Notes under the pieces: generated by a model
Told to the model about the DNA's origin: nothing
Seen by the model: the letters and a program-made list of their open reading frames with translations, nothing else
Database searches by the model: none
Made by a program: the position numbers and the translations under genes
Part shown: positions 1 through 6,341 of the stretch, piece after piece
Numbering within the stretch: position 1 is the stretch's first letter
Layout of the letters: each line of letters starts with the position of its first letter
From: an uncultured Oscillospiraceae bacterium
GTDB lineage: Bacteria > Bacillota > Clostridia > Oscillospirales > Acutalibacteraceae
Length of the DNA stretch: 7,965 bases
Assembly (NCBI GenBank): GCA_905200265.1
Contig: CAJKJS010000057.1
Location: forward strand, 1 to 7,965
Reading direction: 5' to 3'

Positions 1-1
1 A

Positions 2-481
2 GCGCTGCTGGTTGCTGGTGACCAGATCCTGAAATTCCTGGTGATCCATCAGATTAAACCGGTGGGCAGCGTGGATGTATGGCCCGGGGTTTTACAACTT
101 AGATACGTGGAAAACGAAGGCGTGGCGTTCGGCATGTTGGCCGGGGCCCGATGGATCATGGTGGGAGTTACCTCGCTGATGTGCCTGATCCTTTTGCTGT
201 TTCTCCTATTGTATCGCCGTCACACAGGGCTTTCGCTGTTTGCCAGTGTGTTGATCATTGCCGGTGGTGTGGGCAATATCATTGACCGGGTTATTCTCGG
301 ATATGTGGTGGATTATATTTCGGTATCGTTCTTCCCGCCCGTGTTCAATTTTGCCGATTGTTGCATTGTGGTTGGTGTGGTGCTGCTGCTGATTTATTTC
401 TTCTTTTTCCAGAGTGAAAAAGACCAGCACGAAAAACTCATTTGTACCCGGCCCCACAATTACCGGAATTACCGTCGATAA
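2..481 (+). CDS. lspA: Lipoprotein signal peptidase (signal peptidase II), 5'-partial
   Basis: This is the membrane aspartyl protease that removes the signal peptide from diacylglyceryl-modified prolipoproteins. The reading frame is open to the window edge and the true start lies upstream. A GTG at 41 is in frame but would cut off the conserved DQxxK motif (DQILK, nt 20-34), so it is not the start. Other family signatures follow in order: ENEGVAFG (nt 110-133), GNIIDR (nt 272-289), VVDYI with a catalytic Asp at nt 311-313, and FNFADCC with the second catalytic Asp at nt 356-358. Hydrophobic stretches at about nt 152-220, 230-275 and 362-409 fit the later transmembrane helices of a four-helix protein. 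The C-terminal tail is hydrophilic and basic (ends RNYRR), as expected for a cytoplasmic end. rluD follows after 12 nt, an arrangement common in Bacillota. Assignment of the two catalytic Asp residues rests on family knowledge. Confidence 0.95.
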   Translation, partial: ALLVAGDQILKFLVIHQIKPVGSVDVWPGVLQLRYVENEGVAFGMLAGARWIMVGVTSLMCLILLLFLLLYRRHTGLSLFASVLIIAGGVGNIIDRVILGYVVDYISVSFFPPVFNFADCCIVVGVVLLLIYFFFFQSEKDQHEKLICTRPHNYRNYRR

Positions 482-493
482 GGAGGGCGCCTC

Positions 494-1444
494 ATGCGTC
501 AGTTTCAGATCGAAGTCACCCCGGAACAGGAAAACCAGCGGGTGGATGTGATGCTGAGTGCGTGTTTGCCCGACACAACAAGGTCCGCCGTGCAGAAATG
601 GCTGCAGGCGGGCCTTGTCTGCGTACAGGGCAAACCGCTTACGAAAAAAAGCCGGCTGCATGCGGGGGATGTCGTATCGGTGCAGGTACCGGACCCGCAA
701 CCGATGGAATTACAACCCGAAAACATTCCGCTTACGATTGTCTATGAAGATGACGACCTCTTGGTGGTGGACAAGCCCAAAGGCATGGTGGTACACCCGG
801 CCCCGGGGAATCCCGATCATACGCTTGTGAACGCCCTGCTGTATCATTGTGGGGATTCGCTGTCGGGCATCAATGGGGTGTTGCGGCCGGGGATTGTGCA
901 CCGGTTGGATAAGGATACCAGTGGGTTATTGATGGTGGCGAAAAATGATTTTGCCCATCAAAAACTGGCGGAACAAATCGCGGTGCATAGTTTTGTGCGG
1001 GAATATGAAACCGTAGTATATGGCCACTTGCGGGATGAGGAGGGATGTATACGCACCCAGATCGGCCGTCATCCGGTGGATCGCAAAAAAATGGCGGTCT
1101 TGCAAACCGGTGGACGGGAGGCGATTACCCATTACCGGGTGCTGCAAACTTTCCAAGGTTTTTCCCATGTACGAGTAAAACTGGAAACCGGACGCACGCA
1201 CCAGATTCGTGTGCATATGGCCTATTTGGGGCATCCCGTAGCGGGCGACCCGGTATATGGCCCGCGCAAAGTGATTACCAAGCTTAACGGGCAGTGTCTG
1301 CACGCCCGAAAAATTGGGTTTATTCACCCTCGCAGTGGGGACTATATGGAATTCGAAGGGGAATTGCCCGCCTATTTTACAGCGTTTCTTCGTTCTTTGG
1401 GAACGGGCGAGCCGGTTGTTAGCGAAAGGGAGGTACAGGATTGA
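494..1444 (+). CDS. rluD: RluD-type 23S rRNA pseudouridine synthase (RluA family)
   Basis: This enzyme isomerises specific uridines in RNA to pseudouridine; by family resemblance the target is large-subunit rRNA. The 316-residue length is usual for the RluD subfamily. An S4 RNA-binding domain occupies about residues 15-63 (QRVDVML, then KWLQAGLVCVQGKPL). The catalytic domain follows, with VVDKPKGMVVHP at 91-102 and the signature HRLDKDTSGLL at 136-146; D139 is the expected catalytic aspartate. ETGRTHQIRVH at 191-201 and GDPVYG at 211-216 are further family motifs. The ATG at 494 has a strong Shine-Dalgarno sequence, AAGGAGG at 480-486, 7 nt upstream and overlapping the lspA stop. The TGA stop shares its final A with the ATG of the next gene. 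The family is certain; the exact target uridines cannot be read from sequence, so RluD rather than a paralogue is inferred from the S4 domain and the lspA neighbour. Confidence 0.93.
   Translation: MRQFQIEVTPEQENQRVDVMLSACLPDTTRSAVQKWLQAGLVCVQGKPLTKKSRLHAGDVVSVQVPDPQPMELQPENIPLTIVYEDDDLLVVDKPKGMVVHPAPGNPDHTLVNALLYHCGDSLSGINGVLRPGIVHRLDKDTSGLLMVAKNDFAHQKLAEQIAVHSFVREYETVVYGHLRDEEGCIRTQIGRHPVDRKKMAVLQTGGREAITHYRVLQTFQGFSHVRVKLETGRTHQIRVHMAYLGHPVAGDPVYGPRKVITKLNGQCLHARKIGFIHPRSGDYMEFEGELPAYFTAFLRSLGTGEPVVSEREVQD
1427..1434 (+). promoter_or_regulatory. Ribosome binding site of the HAD phosphatase gene
   Basis: AGGGAGGT lies inside the last codons of rluD. Measured from its GGAGG core it sits 7 nt before a TTG at 1441 and 10 nt before the ATG at 1444. 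Spacing slightly favours TTG and codon preference favours ATG. I chose ATG; the two proteins differ by one residue. Confidence 0.7.
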
Positions 1445-2253
1445 TGGATTGTTCCCGTTATTTACTGGTAACCGATGTAGATGGTACGTTGCTAGATCAT
1501 ACCGGTACGGTTCCGGCCCGCAATCGGGAAGCCATTGCGGCCTTTATGCAGGCCGGAGGCGGTTTTTGCATTGCCAGCGGCCGGTCGCGGCTTTCGGTGC
1601 AGTGTTTATTGGAACGCATCCATCTGTCTGTCAACCGTCCGTGTGTGCTGATTAACGGCGCCATGCTGTACGATTATAACACAGCCCGTGTGGCGTCGCT
1701 TACGCCGCTGCCGCCGGTAGCCGAACGGTTTATGCAGCAGGTACTGAGGGAATTCCCTTATGTGGGGGCCGAAGTTTTTGTGCCCGACGGCATTGTGATG
1801 ATCCGGGATAACGCCCTGCTTACCCACCACCGCCGGTACGAAGAACCGCCTGGATCGTTTATCGATGTGGCCTTATCATCGGTTCCCTGGGGCAAAGTGT
1901 TGTTTGCTGTACCGCCGGAAAAAATGAGTACGTTGCAGGCTTATTGTGAAACACATGCACAGCCGGGGCTACACTTTGTAGCTTCCAGTGACCATTATTT
2001 TGAAATGATGGCCACAAAAGCCAATAAGGGAGAAGGAGTGCGTACGCTAGCCCGCCAATTTGGCTATGAACTGTCCCATGTGGCGGCGATTGGCGATTAT
2101 TATAACGATGTGGAGATGCTTTCTGCCGCCGGTATTCCGGCGGTGCCAAATAACGCGCCCAAAGCCATGAAGCAGATGTTCCCGCATGTGGTGTGCCGGT
2201 GTGACGAAGGCGCTGTGGGAGCTCTTTTGGAGGAGCTGATGGCAACGTGTTAA
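1444..2253 (+). CDS. Cof-type HAD-superfamily hydrolase (probable sugar-phosphate or nucleotide phosphatase)
   Basis: This is a soluble haloacid-dehalogenase phosphatase of the Cof/YidA type, 269 residues. All four HAD motifs are intact: motif I DVDGTLLD with nucleophile D11 and acid/base D13, motif II ASGRS with S45, motif III NKGEG with K195, and motif IV GDYYND with D218 and D222. Residues between about 75 and 190 form the large C2-type cap that sets substrate choice in this family. The physiological substrate cannot be told from sequence; relatives act on sugar phosphates, phosphorylated cofactors such as FMN or PLP, or nucleotides. It overlaps the end of rluD by one base (TGATG), which suggests translational coupling. 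A TTG directly before the ATG, at 1441, is an alternative start. The 3' end overlaps the next gene by 7 nt. Confidence 0.9.
   Translation: MDCSRYLLVTDVDGTLLDHTGTVPARNREAIAAFMQAGGGFCIASGRSRLSVQCLLERIHLSVNRPCVLINGAMLYDYNTARVASLTPLPPVAERFMQQVLREFPYVGAEVFVPDGIVMIRDNALLTHHRRYEEPPGSFIDVALSSVPWGKVLFAVPPEKMSTLQAYCETHAQPGLHFVASSDHYFEMMATKANKGEGVRTLARQFGYELSHVAAIGDYYNDVEMLSAAGIPAVPNNAPKAMKQMFPHVVCRCDEGAVGALLEELMATC
2229..2235 (+). promoter_or_regulatory. Ribosome binding site of the ComEA-like gene
   Basis: GGAGGAG lies inside the end of the HAD gene, 11 nt before the GTG at 2247. The spacing is longer than ideal. The ATG at 2239 is nearer but in another frame. An in-frame TTG at 2262 would remove basic residues before the membrane segment, so GTG is preferred. 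Confidence 0.5.
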
Positions 2254-2633
2254 AAAAGAGGTTGTCGGAATGGGGGCCCATCATCCTATGCTTGCTGGTT
2301 TGTGCTGGATTACTGTTTTATGCGGCCCGGCAACCCTATGAAGTGACCATATATCGACAAGACGATAGTGAACTAGCCTCGCTTACGGAAGAAGACAGCC
2401 AGGAACAGGCCAAACAGGAAGTTGAAGAGGGTGAGAAACAAGTTTGCGTCAATACGGCCACAGTATCGGAACTGATGCTGGTGCCGGATATGACGGAAGT
2501 GATGGCCAACCGCATTTATTTTTCCCGTTTGCGGGAAGGGGACTTCGAAAGCATGGAGGATTTAATGCGCGTGCAGGGCATGGAAGAGAGCTTTTTGAAG
2601 AAAATACAGCCGTACCTGTCCCTCACGGAATGA
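2247..2633 (+). CDS. Membrane-anchored helix-hairpin-helix protein, ComEA-like
   Basis: This 128-residue protein has a basic N-terminus (LKKR), one hydrophobic segment at about residues 10-27, an acidic Glu/Gln-rich linker at about 39-64, and a C-terminal ComEA-type helix-hairpin-helix (HhH) domain at about 66-125 (VNTATVSELMLVP, then FESMEDLMRVQGM). The positive-inside rule places the HhH domain outside the cytoplasm, as in ComEA, the DNA receptor of transformation. It lacks the SLBB domain found before the HhH region in many Bacillota ComEA proteins. Both hairpin turns, normally GxG (GIG or GVG), are altered: DMT in the first and GME in the second, so DNA binding is uncertain. The start is GTG at 2247, overlapping the HAD gene by 7 nt; GGAGGAG at 2229-2235 is 11 nt upstream, rather far. 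No comEB or comEC lies next to it. It could be a ComEA relative with another role, so I give no gene symbol. Confidence 0.8.
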   Translation: MLKKRLSEWGPIILCLLVCAGLLFYAARQPYEVTIYRQDDSELASLTEEDSQEQAKQEVEEGEKQVCVNTATVSELMLVPDMTEVMANRIYFSRLREGDFESMEDLMRVQGMEESFLKKIQPYLSLTE

Positions 2634-2634
2634 A

Positions 2635-2639
2635 AGAGG
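2635..2639 (+). promoter_or_regulatory. Ribosome binding site that decides the hypA start
   Basis: AGAGG sits 8 nt before the TTG at 2648, at good spacing. Nothing like a Shine-Dalgarno sequence precedes the competing ATG at 2630. Together with the Met-His rule of HypA this favours TTG. Confidence 0.65.
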
Positions 2640-2647
2640 CGAAGCGA

Positions 2648-3004
2648 TTGCACGAATTAGCCGTTACACGCAGTCTTTTGCAGATTTTGCTGCAAAAGGT
2701 AGAAGACGAACATCTACAAAAAGTTACGCGGATTTTTCTGGTGGTGGGAGCCATGCAGAACTATGAAGAAGTGTGGATGCAGCGATATTTTGATAAGCTG
2801 AGTACCGGTACGCCTTTGGAAGGCGCCGTGATTGAAGTGAAACGAGTACCTCTTCGATTTTGCTGCCGGTCATGTGGCGAAACGTTTTCTCTGGATATAA
2901 AAAGCGATGCACCCTTGGTGTGTCCAAAATGTGGCAGCGAACAGTATGACCGCATCAGCGGGCAGGAGTTTTATATTGACCGTATAGAAGCGGTAGGTGA
3001 ATAA
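2648..3004 (+). CDS. hypA: Hydrogenase maturation nickel metallochaperone HypA (TTG start)
   Basis: HypA delivers nickel, with the GTPase HypB, to [NiFe] hydrogenase precursors and in some bacteria to urease. Read from the TTG at 2648 the protein starts MHEL and is 118 residues long, the usual HypA size; His2 is the family's essential nickel ligand and must directly follow the initiator Met. The structural zinc site is present as C73-x2-C76 and C92-x2-C95. The segment TGTPLEGAVIEVKRVP (residues 53-68) matches the family core. An ATG at 2630 overlaps the previous stop (ATGA), but it has no Shine-Dalgarno sequence and would put six residues before the Met-His pair. TTG has AGAGG at 2635-2639, 8 nt upstream. 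The gene is last in the lspA unit and no hypB, other hyp gene or hydrogenase gene is in the window. Its presence suggests the organism makes a nickel enzyme encoded elsewhere. Confidence 0.92.
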   Translation: MHELAVTRSLLQILLQKVEDEHLQKVTRIFLVVGAMQNYEEVWMQRYFDKLSTGTPLEGAVIEVKRVPLRFCCRSCGETFSLDIKSDAPLVCPKCGSEQYDRISGQEFYIDRIEAVGE

Positions 3005-3042
3005 AAAAGGGTGTTCCTTTCTAATAAGGAACACCCTTTTTT
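3003..3042. terminator. Bidirectional intrinsic terminator between hypA and pfkA
   Basis: A perfect 17-bp inverted repeat: the left arm at 3003-3019 (six A, then GGGTGTTCCTT) is the exact reverse complement of the right arm at 3026-3042, with a six-base loop TCTAAT at 3020-3025. The GC-containing stem is 11 bp (3009-3019 with 3026-3036). The T run at 3037-3042 serves + strand transcripts and the A run at 3003-3008 serves - strand transcripts, so one element can end both convergent units. The left arm begins inside the hypA stop codon (3002-3004), while the pfkA stop is 17 nt past the right arm. Confidence 0.95.
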
Positions 3043-3058
3043 GCAAGGTTTCAGTAAA

Positions 3059-4141
3059 TCAGTCGCCAAAAGTGATACCAATATCCCGGGCTGTTTGAAT
3101 CACGTCGCAATCCGGAGGAACAACCTTCAGCTTTCCGGCTACTTCGCTCAGCGGTACGGGAACAATGCGGCCGTTTTGCAGGGCAACCATATTGCCGTAC
3201 TGCTTTTTAATGATCAGTTTCGCCGCTGCTGCGCCAAAACGAGTGGAGAGCACCCGGTCATAGGGGCAGGGGCTACCGCCGCGCTGCACATGGCCCGGTA
3301 CCACAACACGCACTTCCTGATCTTCCAGTTTTTCTTCCAGTTCATGGGCAATGCGGTACGAAATGCTGGGATACGTCATAGCGGCTCGGGCTGCCTTAAA
3401 TTCTTTCTTGCTCATTTTGGCTTCTTTTTTCGAAATAGCGCCTTCGGCCACAGCCAAAATCGAGAAGTTTTTGCGCTGCTTGTTGCGCTGCCGAATTGTC
3501 TTCGCGATGGAGTCAATGTCGTAGGGAATTTCGGGCAGCAGAATCACATCAGCGCCGCCGGCGATACCGGCGTGCAGCGTCAGCCAGCCTACTTTGTGAC
3601 CCATGACTTCTACGATGAAAATACGCCCATGGGATGTGGCCGTCGTGTGGATGCAGTCAATGGTATTCGCGGCAATATCCACAGCGCTCTGGAACCCGAA
3701 GGTCATATCGGTGCCCCACACATCGTTATCGATGGTTTTGGGTAGCGTGACAACATTCAGCCCTTCTTCCGAAAGCAGGTTGGCCGTTTTGTGGGTGCCG
3801 TTGCCCCCCAGAATGACCAGGCAATCAAGGTCCATTTTTTTATAGTTCTGCTTCATGTTTTTGACCTTGTCCACATTGCTTTCTTCGTCGATCACTCGCA
3901 TGAGTTTGAACGGCTGGCGGGACGTACCCAGAATGGTGCCGCCCAGGGTCAGAATACCGGAAAAATCGCTGCGCTTCATTTTTTCATAGTCGCCCTGGAT
4001 TAGACCGCGGTACCCGTCGCGGATGCCGTAAATTTCTACTCCGTCGCCATAGTACTCATACAAAGCTTTCGCTACGCCGCGAATCGAGGCATTGAGCCCC
4101 TGGCAGTCGCCGCCGCTTGTCAGAATACCCACTTTTTTCAT
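3059..4141 (-). CDS. pfkA: 6-phosphofructokinase, PfkA family, divergent phosphoryl-donor site
   Basis: It phosphorylates fructose 6-phosphate to the 1,6-bisphosphate, the committed step of glycolysis, in the cytoplasm. The 360 residues exceed the roughly 320 of E. coli PfkA. Motifs in order: TSGGDCQGLNA (8-18), GGTILGTSR (67-75), GGNGT (112-116), PKTIDND (134-140) with catalytic base D138, SHGR (170-173), MGHKVGWL (180-187) and PGHVQRGGSP (282-291, fructose phosphate binding). In the standard comparison, G104/G124 of E. coli PfkA mark ATP use and D104/K124 mark pyrophosphate use. This protein has G115 and K135 at those places, and Asn (N114) where E. coli has Mg-binding D103. G with K is known in ATP-using members, so ATP is my first guess, not proven. 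The ATG at 4141 has AAGGGAG at 4151-4157, 9 nt upstream. It follows ppk1 by 67 nt on the same strand. Confidence 0.93.
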   Translation of the reverse strand: MKKVGILTSGGDCQGLNASIRGVAKALYEYYGDGVEIYGIRDGYRGLIQGDYEKMKRSDFSGILTLGGTILGTSRQPFKLMRVIDEESNVDKVKNMKQNYKKMDLDCLVILGGNGTHKTANLLSEEGLNVVTLPKTIDNDVWGTDMTFGFQSAVDIAANTIDCIHTTATSHGRIFIVEVMGHKVGWLTLHAGIAGGADVILLPEIPYDIDSIAKTIRQRNKQRKNFSILAVAEGAISKKEAKMSKKEFKAARAAMTYPSISYRIAHELEEKLEDQEVRVVVPGHVQRGGSPCPYDRVLSTRFGAAAAKLIIKKQYGNMVALQNGRIVPVPLSEVAGKLKVVPPDCDVIQTARDIGITFGD

Positions 4142-4208
4142 ACATCAACACTCCCTTGCTTTTTCTCTCTCTGTTTTTATAAGATGGTATCAAAAAAGGT
4201 GCCCCGCT
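4142..4208 (-). other. ppk1-pfkA intergenic region and pfkA leader
   Basis: These 67 nt hold the pfkA Shine-Dalgarno sequence (AAGGGAG, 4151-4157) and, reading toward pfkA, a purine-rich tract with a GA repeat (CTCTCTCT on the + strand at 4165-4172). A TATAAA hexamer (- strand, 4176-4181) has no -35 box at normal distance. There is no GC-rich hairpin after ppk1. Read-through from ppk1 into pfkA is therefore possible, and a promoter inside the ppk1 end cannot be excluded. Confidence 0.5.
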
Positions 4209-6320
4209 TTATGACAGGTCTTCCTCTTTTAAATCGTTACTGCGAATGGGCTGGAAGGGTTTATCTTCTTTGCGGTCTTCCACTTCCTGCCAGGCCATAT
4301 CGGCAAACAGCCGGTGGCAGTTCACAGCCCCACGGCCGCGCCGGTCGATATGCACATACGACGTGTCCGGAAGCTGCATGCGGGCATTGACCGTATCGTT
4401 CTTCATAACATCGAGGATACCGAATACCCGTTGTTTCAAATCTTCGTCCTCTACAGGGAATACCAGTTCAATGCGGCGGTCCAGATTACGCTGCATCCAG
4501 TCGGCGCTGCCCAGGTACACCCGCGGGTTCCCGCCGTTTTCAAATTTGAAAATCCGGCTGTGTTCCAGCAGCTGGCCTACAATGCTGATGACTGTAATGT
4601 TATCGCTCACGCCTTCAATGCCCGGTGTCAGACAGCAAATACCGCGTACAATGAGGAAAATAGGCACCTGATGGGCCGATGCTTTGTACAACAGTTCAAT
4701 AATTTCCGGGTCCACCAGCGAATTGATCTTGGCAGTAATGCCACAAGGCAACCCCTTGTCGGCGTTTTCAATCTCTTTTTCAATCATGCGGCGGAAGAAA
4801 GTACGCAGCCCTAGCGGCGCCACGGCAAATTTGTGGTACGTGGGGGGCAGGGAATAGCCAGTGATTACATTAAACAGAGACGAGGCATCGCTGCCGTAGG
4901 ATTCCCGGCAAGTGAACATGCCAAGGTCCGTATAGATACGGGCCGTGGAGTCATTATAGTTGCCTGTTCCCAGATGGACATACCGGCGAATGCCGTCTTC
5001 TTCCCGGCGTACCACCAGACAAATTTTGCAGTGGGTCTTCAGCCCAGTCAGACCGTAAATGACATGGCACCCGGCTTTTTCCAGTTTGCGGGCCCAGATG
5101 ATATTGTTTTCTTCGTCAAAGCGTGCTTTCAGTTCCACCAGTACGGTGACCTGTTTGCCGTTTTCAGCGGCACGGATCAGGGCCGCAATAATGGGCGAAT
5201 GGCCGCTGACGCGGTACAGGGTTTGCTTAATAGCCAGTACATTGGGGTCTTCCGCAGCGGTGCGCACAAAATCCACCACACACTGGAAACTTTCGTACGG
5301 GTGATGAACCAGACGGTCTTTTTCCCGAATGGCTTCGAAAATGTTATCATACCCCCAGAAATCGGCGGGCGGGTCCACCGGACGTACCGGTTCGTAACAC
5401 ATGGCTTCGAATCCGGGTAAACCGGCGAATTTACTCAAAAACGTCAGATCCAGCGGGCCGGTGACTTCGTAAATATCGTTGGGCTTTACTTTTAGGCTTT
5501 CCGTCAAAAACGCCCGAATGTCATCGTCGCAGTGCGACAGCAGTTCCAGCCGTACGGGACGGCCGTGTTTGCGGCGTTTGATGGATTTCTGGATTTCATT
5601 GAGAAAGTCTTCGGCTTCTTCGTCGATATCCAAATCGCTGTCGCGGGTTAGGCGGAACGGGCAGCAAGCTTCAATTTTTTGCAAGTCGAACAGTTCCGGC
5701 ATAAAACGGATGATGATGTCTTCCAGCAAAATGAATGTGCGGCCTTCCTCCGACGGCAGTTCCAGAAAACGGGGCAGAATGCCCGGTACTTGTACCACAG
5801 CAAAATGTGCCCCTTTTTCTTTTTTGACCGAAAGCCGCACGGCAATGTTCAGCGTTTTATTGGCCAAAAACGGGAACGGACGGCTGGTATCTACCGCCAA
5901 AGGGGTAAGTACCGGGAACAGCATGCGGTGGAAATAGTCCGACAAAAACGAACTCTGCTTTTCCGTCAGTTCATCGCCATTTACAAAATGAATACCGCAT
6001 TTGCGCAGCAGCGGCAAAATCGAACGGTTCAATACGGAATATTGTTTTTCCATAAAGGCATGGGTTTTGGCGCTGAGCTGGGTGAGTAGTTTCTGCGGGG
6101 TGAGGCCGCTGGCGTCGGGCGTTTTATAATCAGCCCGTACCTGTTCTTTCACACCAGCCACACGGACCATGAAAAACTCATCTAAGTTGGAACCGGTGAT
6201 GGCTAAAAAGCGCAGCCGTTCCATCAAGGGGTTCTCTTTTTTCATGGCTTCTTCCAGCACGCGGGCGTTAAAGTCCATCCAGCTAAGTTCCCGGTTATAA
6301 TAAGGATATTTATTCTCCAT
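4209..6320 (-). CDS. ppk1: Polyphosphate kinase 1
   Basis: It reversibly transfers the terminal phosphate of ATP onto inorganic polyphosphate. From the ATG at 6320 the protein is 703 residues, close to the family norm. The N domain carries NRELSWMDFN (9-18) and GSNLDEFFMVR (43-53); the head domain follows to about residue 310, then two phospholipase-D-like domains. The autophosphorylated histidine is expected at H430 in GLKTHCK, matching E. coli H435, and the second essential histidine at H449 in YVHLGTGN, matching E. coli H454. RFDEENNI (400-407), FENGG (593-597) and SADWMQRN (605-612) are also conserved. The C-terminal 25 residues are charged and variable. The start is unsettled: a GTG at 6332 would add MYES. 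AGAAAGG at 6335-6341 is only 2 nt (from its AAAGG core) from GTG and 14 nt from ATG. ATG gives the family-like N-terminus. The Ppx-like gene ends 20 nt upstream, which indicates co-transcription. Confidence 0.95.
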   Translation of the reverse strand: MENKYPYYNRELSWMDFNARVLEEAMKKENPLMERLRFLAITGSNLDEFFMVRVAGVKEQVRADYKTPDASGLTPQKLLTQLSAKTHAFMEKQYSVLNRSILPLLRKCGIHFVNGDELTEKQSSFLSDYFHRMLFPVLTPLAVDTSRPFPFLANKTLNIAVRLSVKKEKGAHFAVVQVPGILPRFLELPSEEGRTFILLEDIIIRFMPELFDLQKIEACCPFRLTRDSDLDIDEEAEDFLNEIQKSIKRRKHGRPVRLELLSHCDDDIRAFLTESLKVKPNDIYEVTGPLDLTFLSKFAGLPGFEAMCYEPVRPVDPPADFWGYDNIFEAIREKDRLVHHPYESFQCVVDFVRTAAEDPNVLAIKQTLYRVSGHSPIIAALIRAAENGKQVTVLVELKARFDEENNIIWARKLEKAGCHVIYGLTGLKTHCKICLVVRREEDGIRRYVHLGTGNYNDSTARIYTDLGMFTCRESYGSDASSLFNVITGYSLPPTYHKFAVAPLGLRTFFRRMIEKEIENADKGLPCGITAKINSLVDPEIIELLYKASAHQVPIFLIVRGICCLTPGIEGVSDNITVISIVGQLLEHSRIFKFENGGNPRVYLGSADWMQRNLDRRIELVFPVEDEDLKQRVFGILDVMKNDTVNARMQLPDTSYVHIDRRGRGAVNCHRLFADMAWQEVEDRKEDKPFQPIRSNDLKEEDLS

Positions 6321-6334
6321 CGACTCGTACACAA

Positions 6335-6341
6335 CCTTTCT
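6335..6341 (-). promoter_or_regulatory. Ribosome binding site of ppk1
   Basis: AGAAAGG overlaps the stop codon of the Ppx-like gene (6341-6343). It is too close to the GTG at 6332 and rather far from the ATG at 6320, so it does not settle the start. The overlap with the upstream stop suggests that Ppk1 translation depends on ribosomes finishing the Ppx-like gene. Confidence 0.45.

Noticed and set aside
41..43. GTG at 41 as the start of lspA
   Set aside because: It would remove the conserved DQxxK motif visible upstream in the same frame; the gene simply runs off the window.
206..700. A 164-codon - strand frame opposite lspA and rluD
   Set aside because: It crosses the boundary of two well-supported genes and has no motif support; it is best explained as a codon-bias shadow.
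2444..2647. An N-terminal extension of the hypA frame back to 2444
   Set aside because: It would overlap most of the ComEA-like gene, and the extension is unlike HypA, which begins at Met-His.
3011..3745. A 244-codon open frame on the + strand opposite pfkA
   Set aside because: It lies wholly within the strongly supported pfkA gene on the other strand, runs through the terminator right arm, and its translation shows no recognisable domain.
4174..4210. A sigma-70 promoter for pfkA (TTGATA and TATAAA on the - strand)
   Set aside because: The two boxes are only about 6 nt apart. Pairing each at 17 nt gives GGGCAC as -35 or AGAGAG as -10, neither convincing.
4190..4215. An intrinsic terminator after ppk1 (T run following GGGGCACC)
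   Set aside because: Only a few bases could pair before the T run, so the stem is too weak.
4833..5420. A 195-codon open frame on the + strand opposite ppk1
   Set aside because: It is antisense to conserved PPK1 catalytic coding sequence and has no ribosome binding site or family motif that I can see. Several similar antisense frames across ppk1 and the Ppx-like gene were dropped for the same reason.
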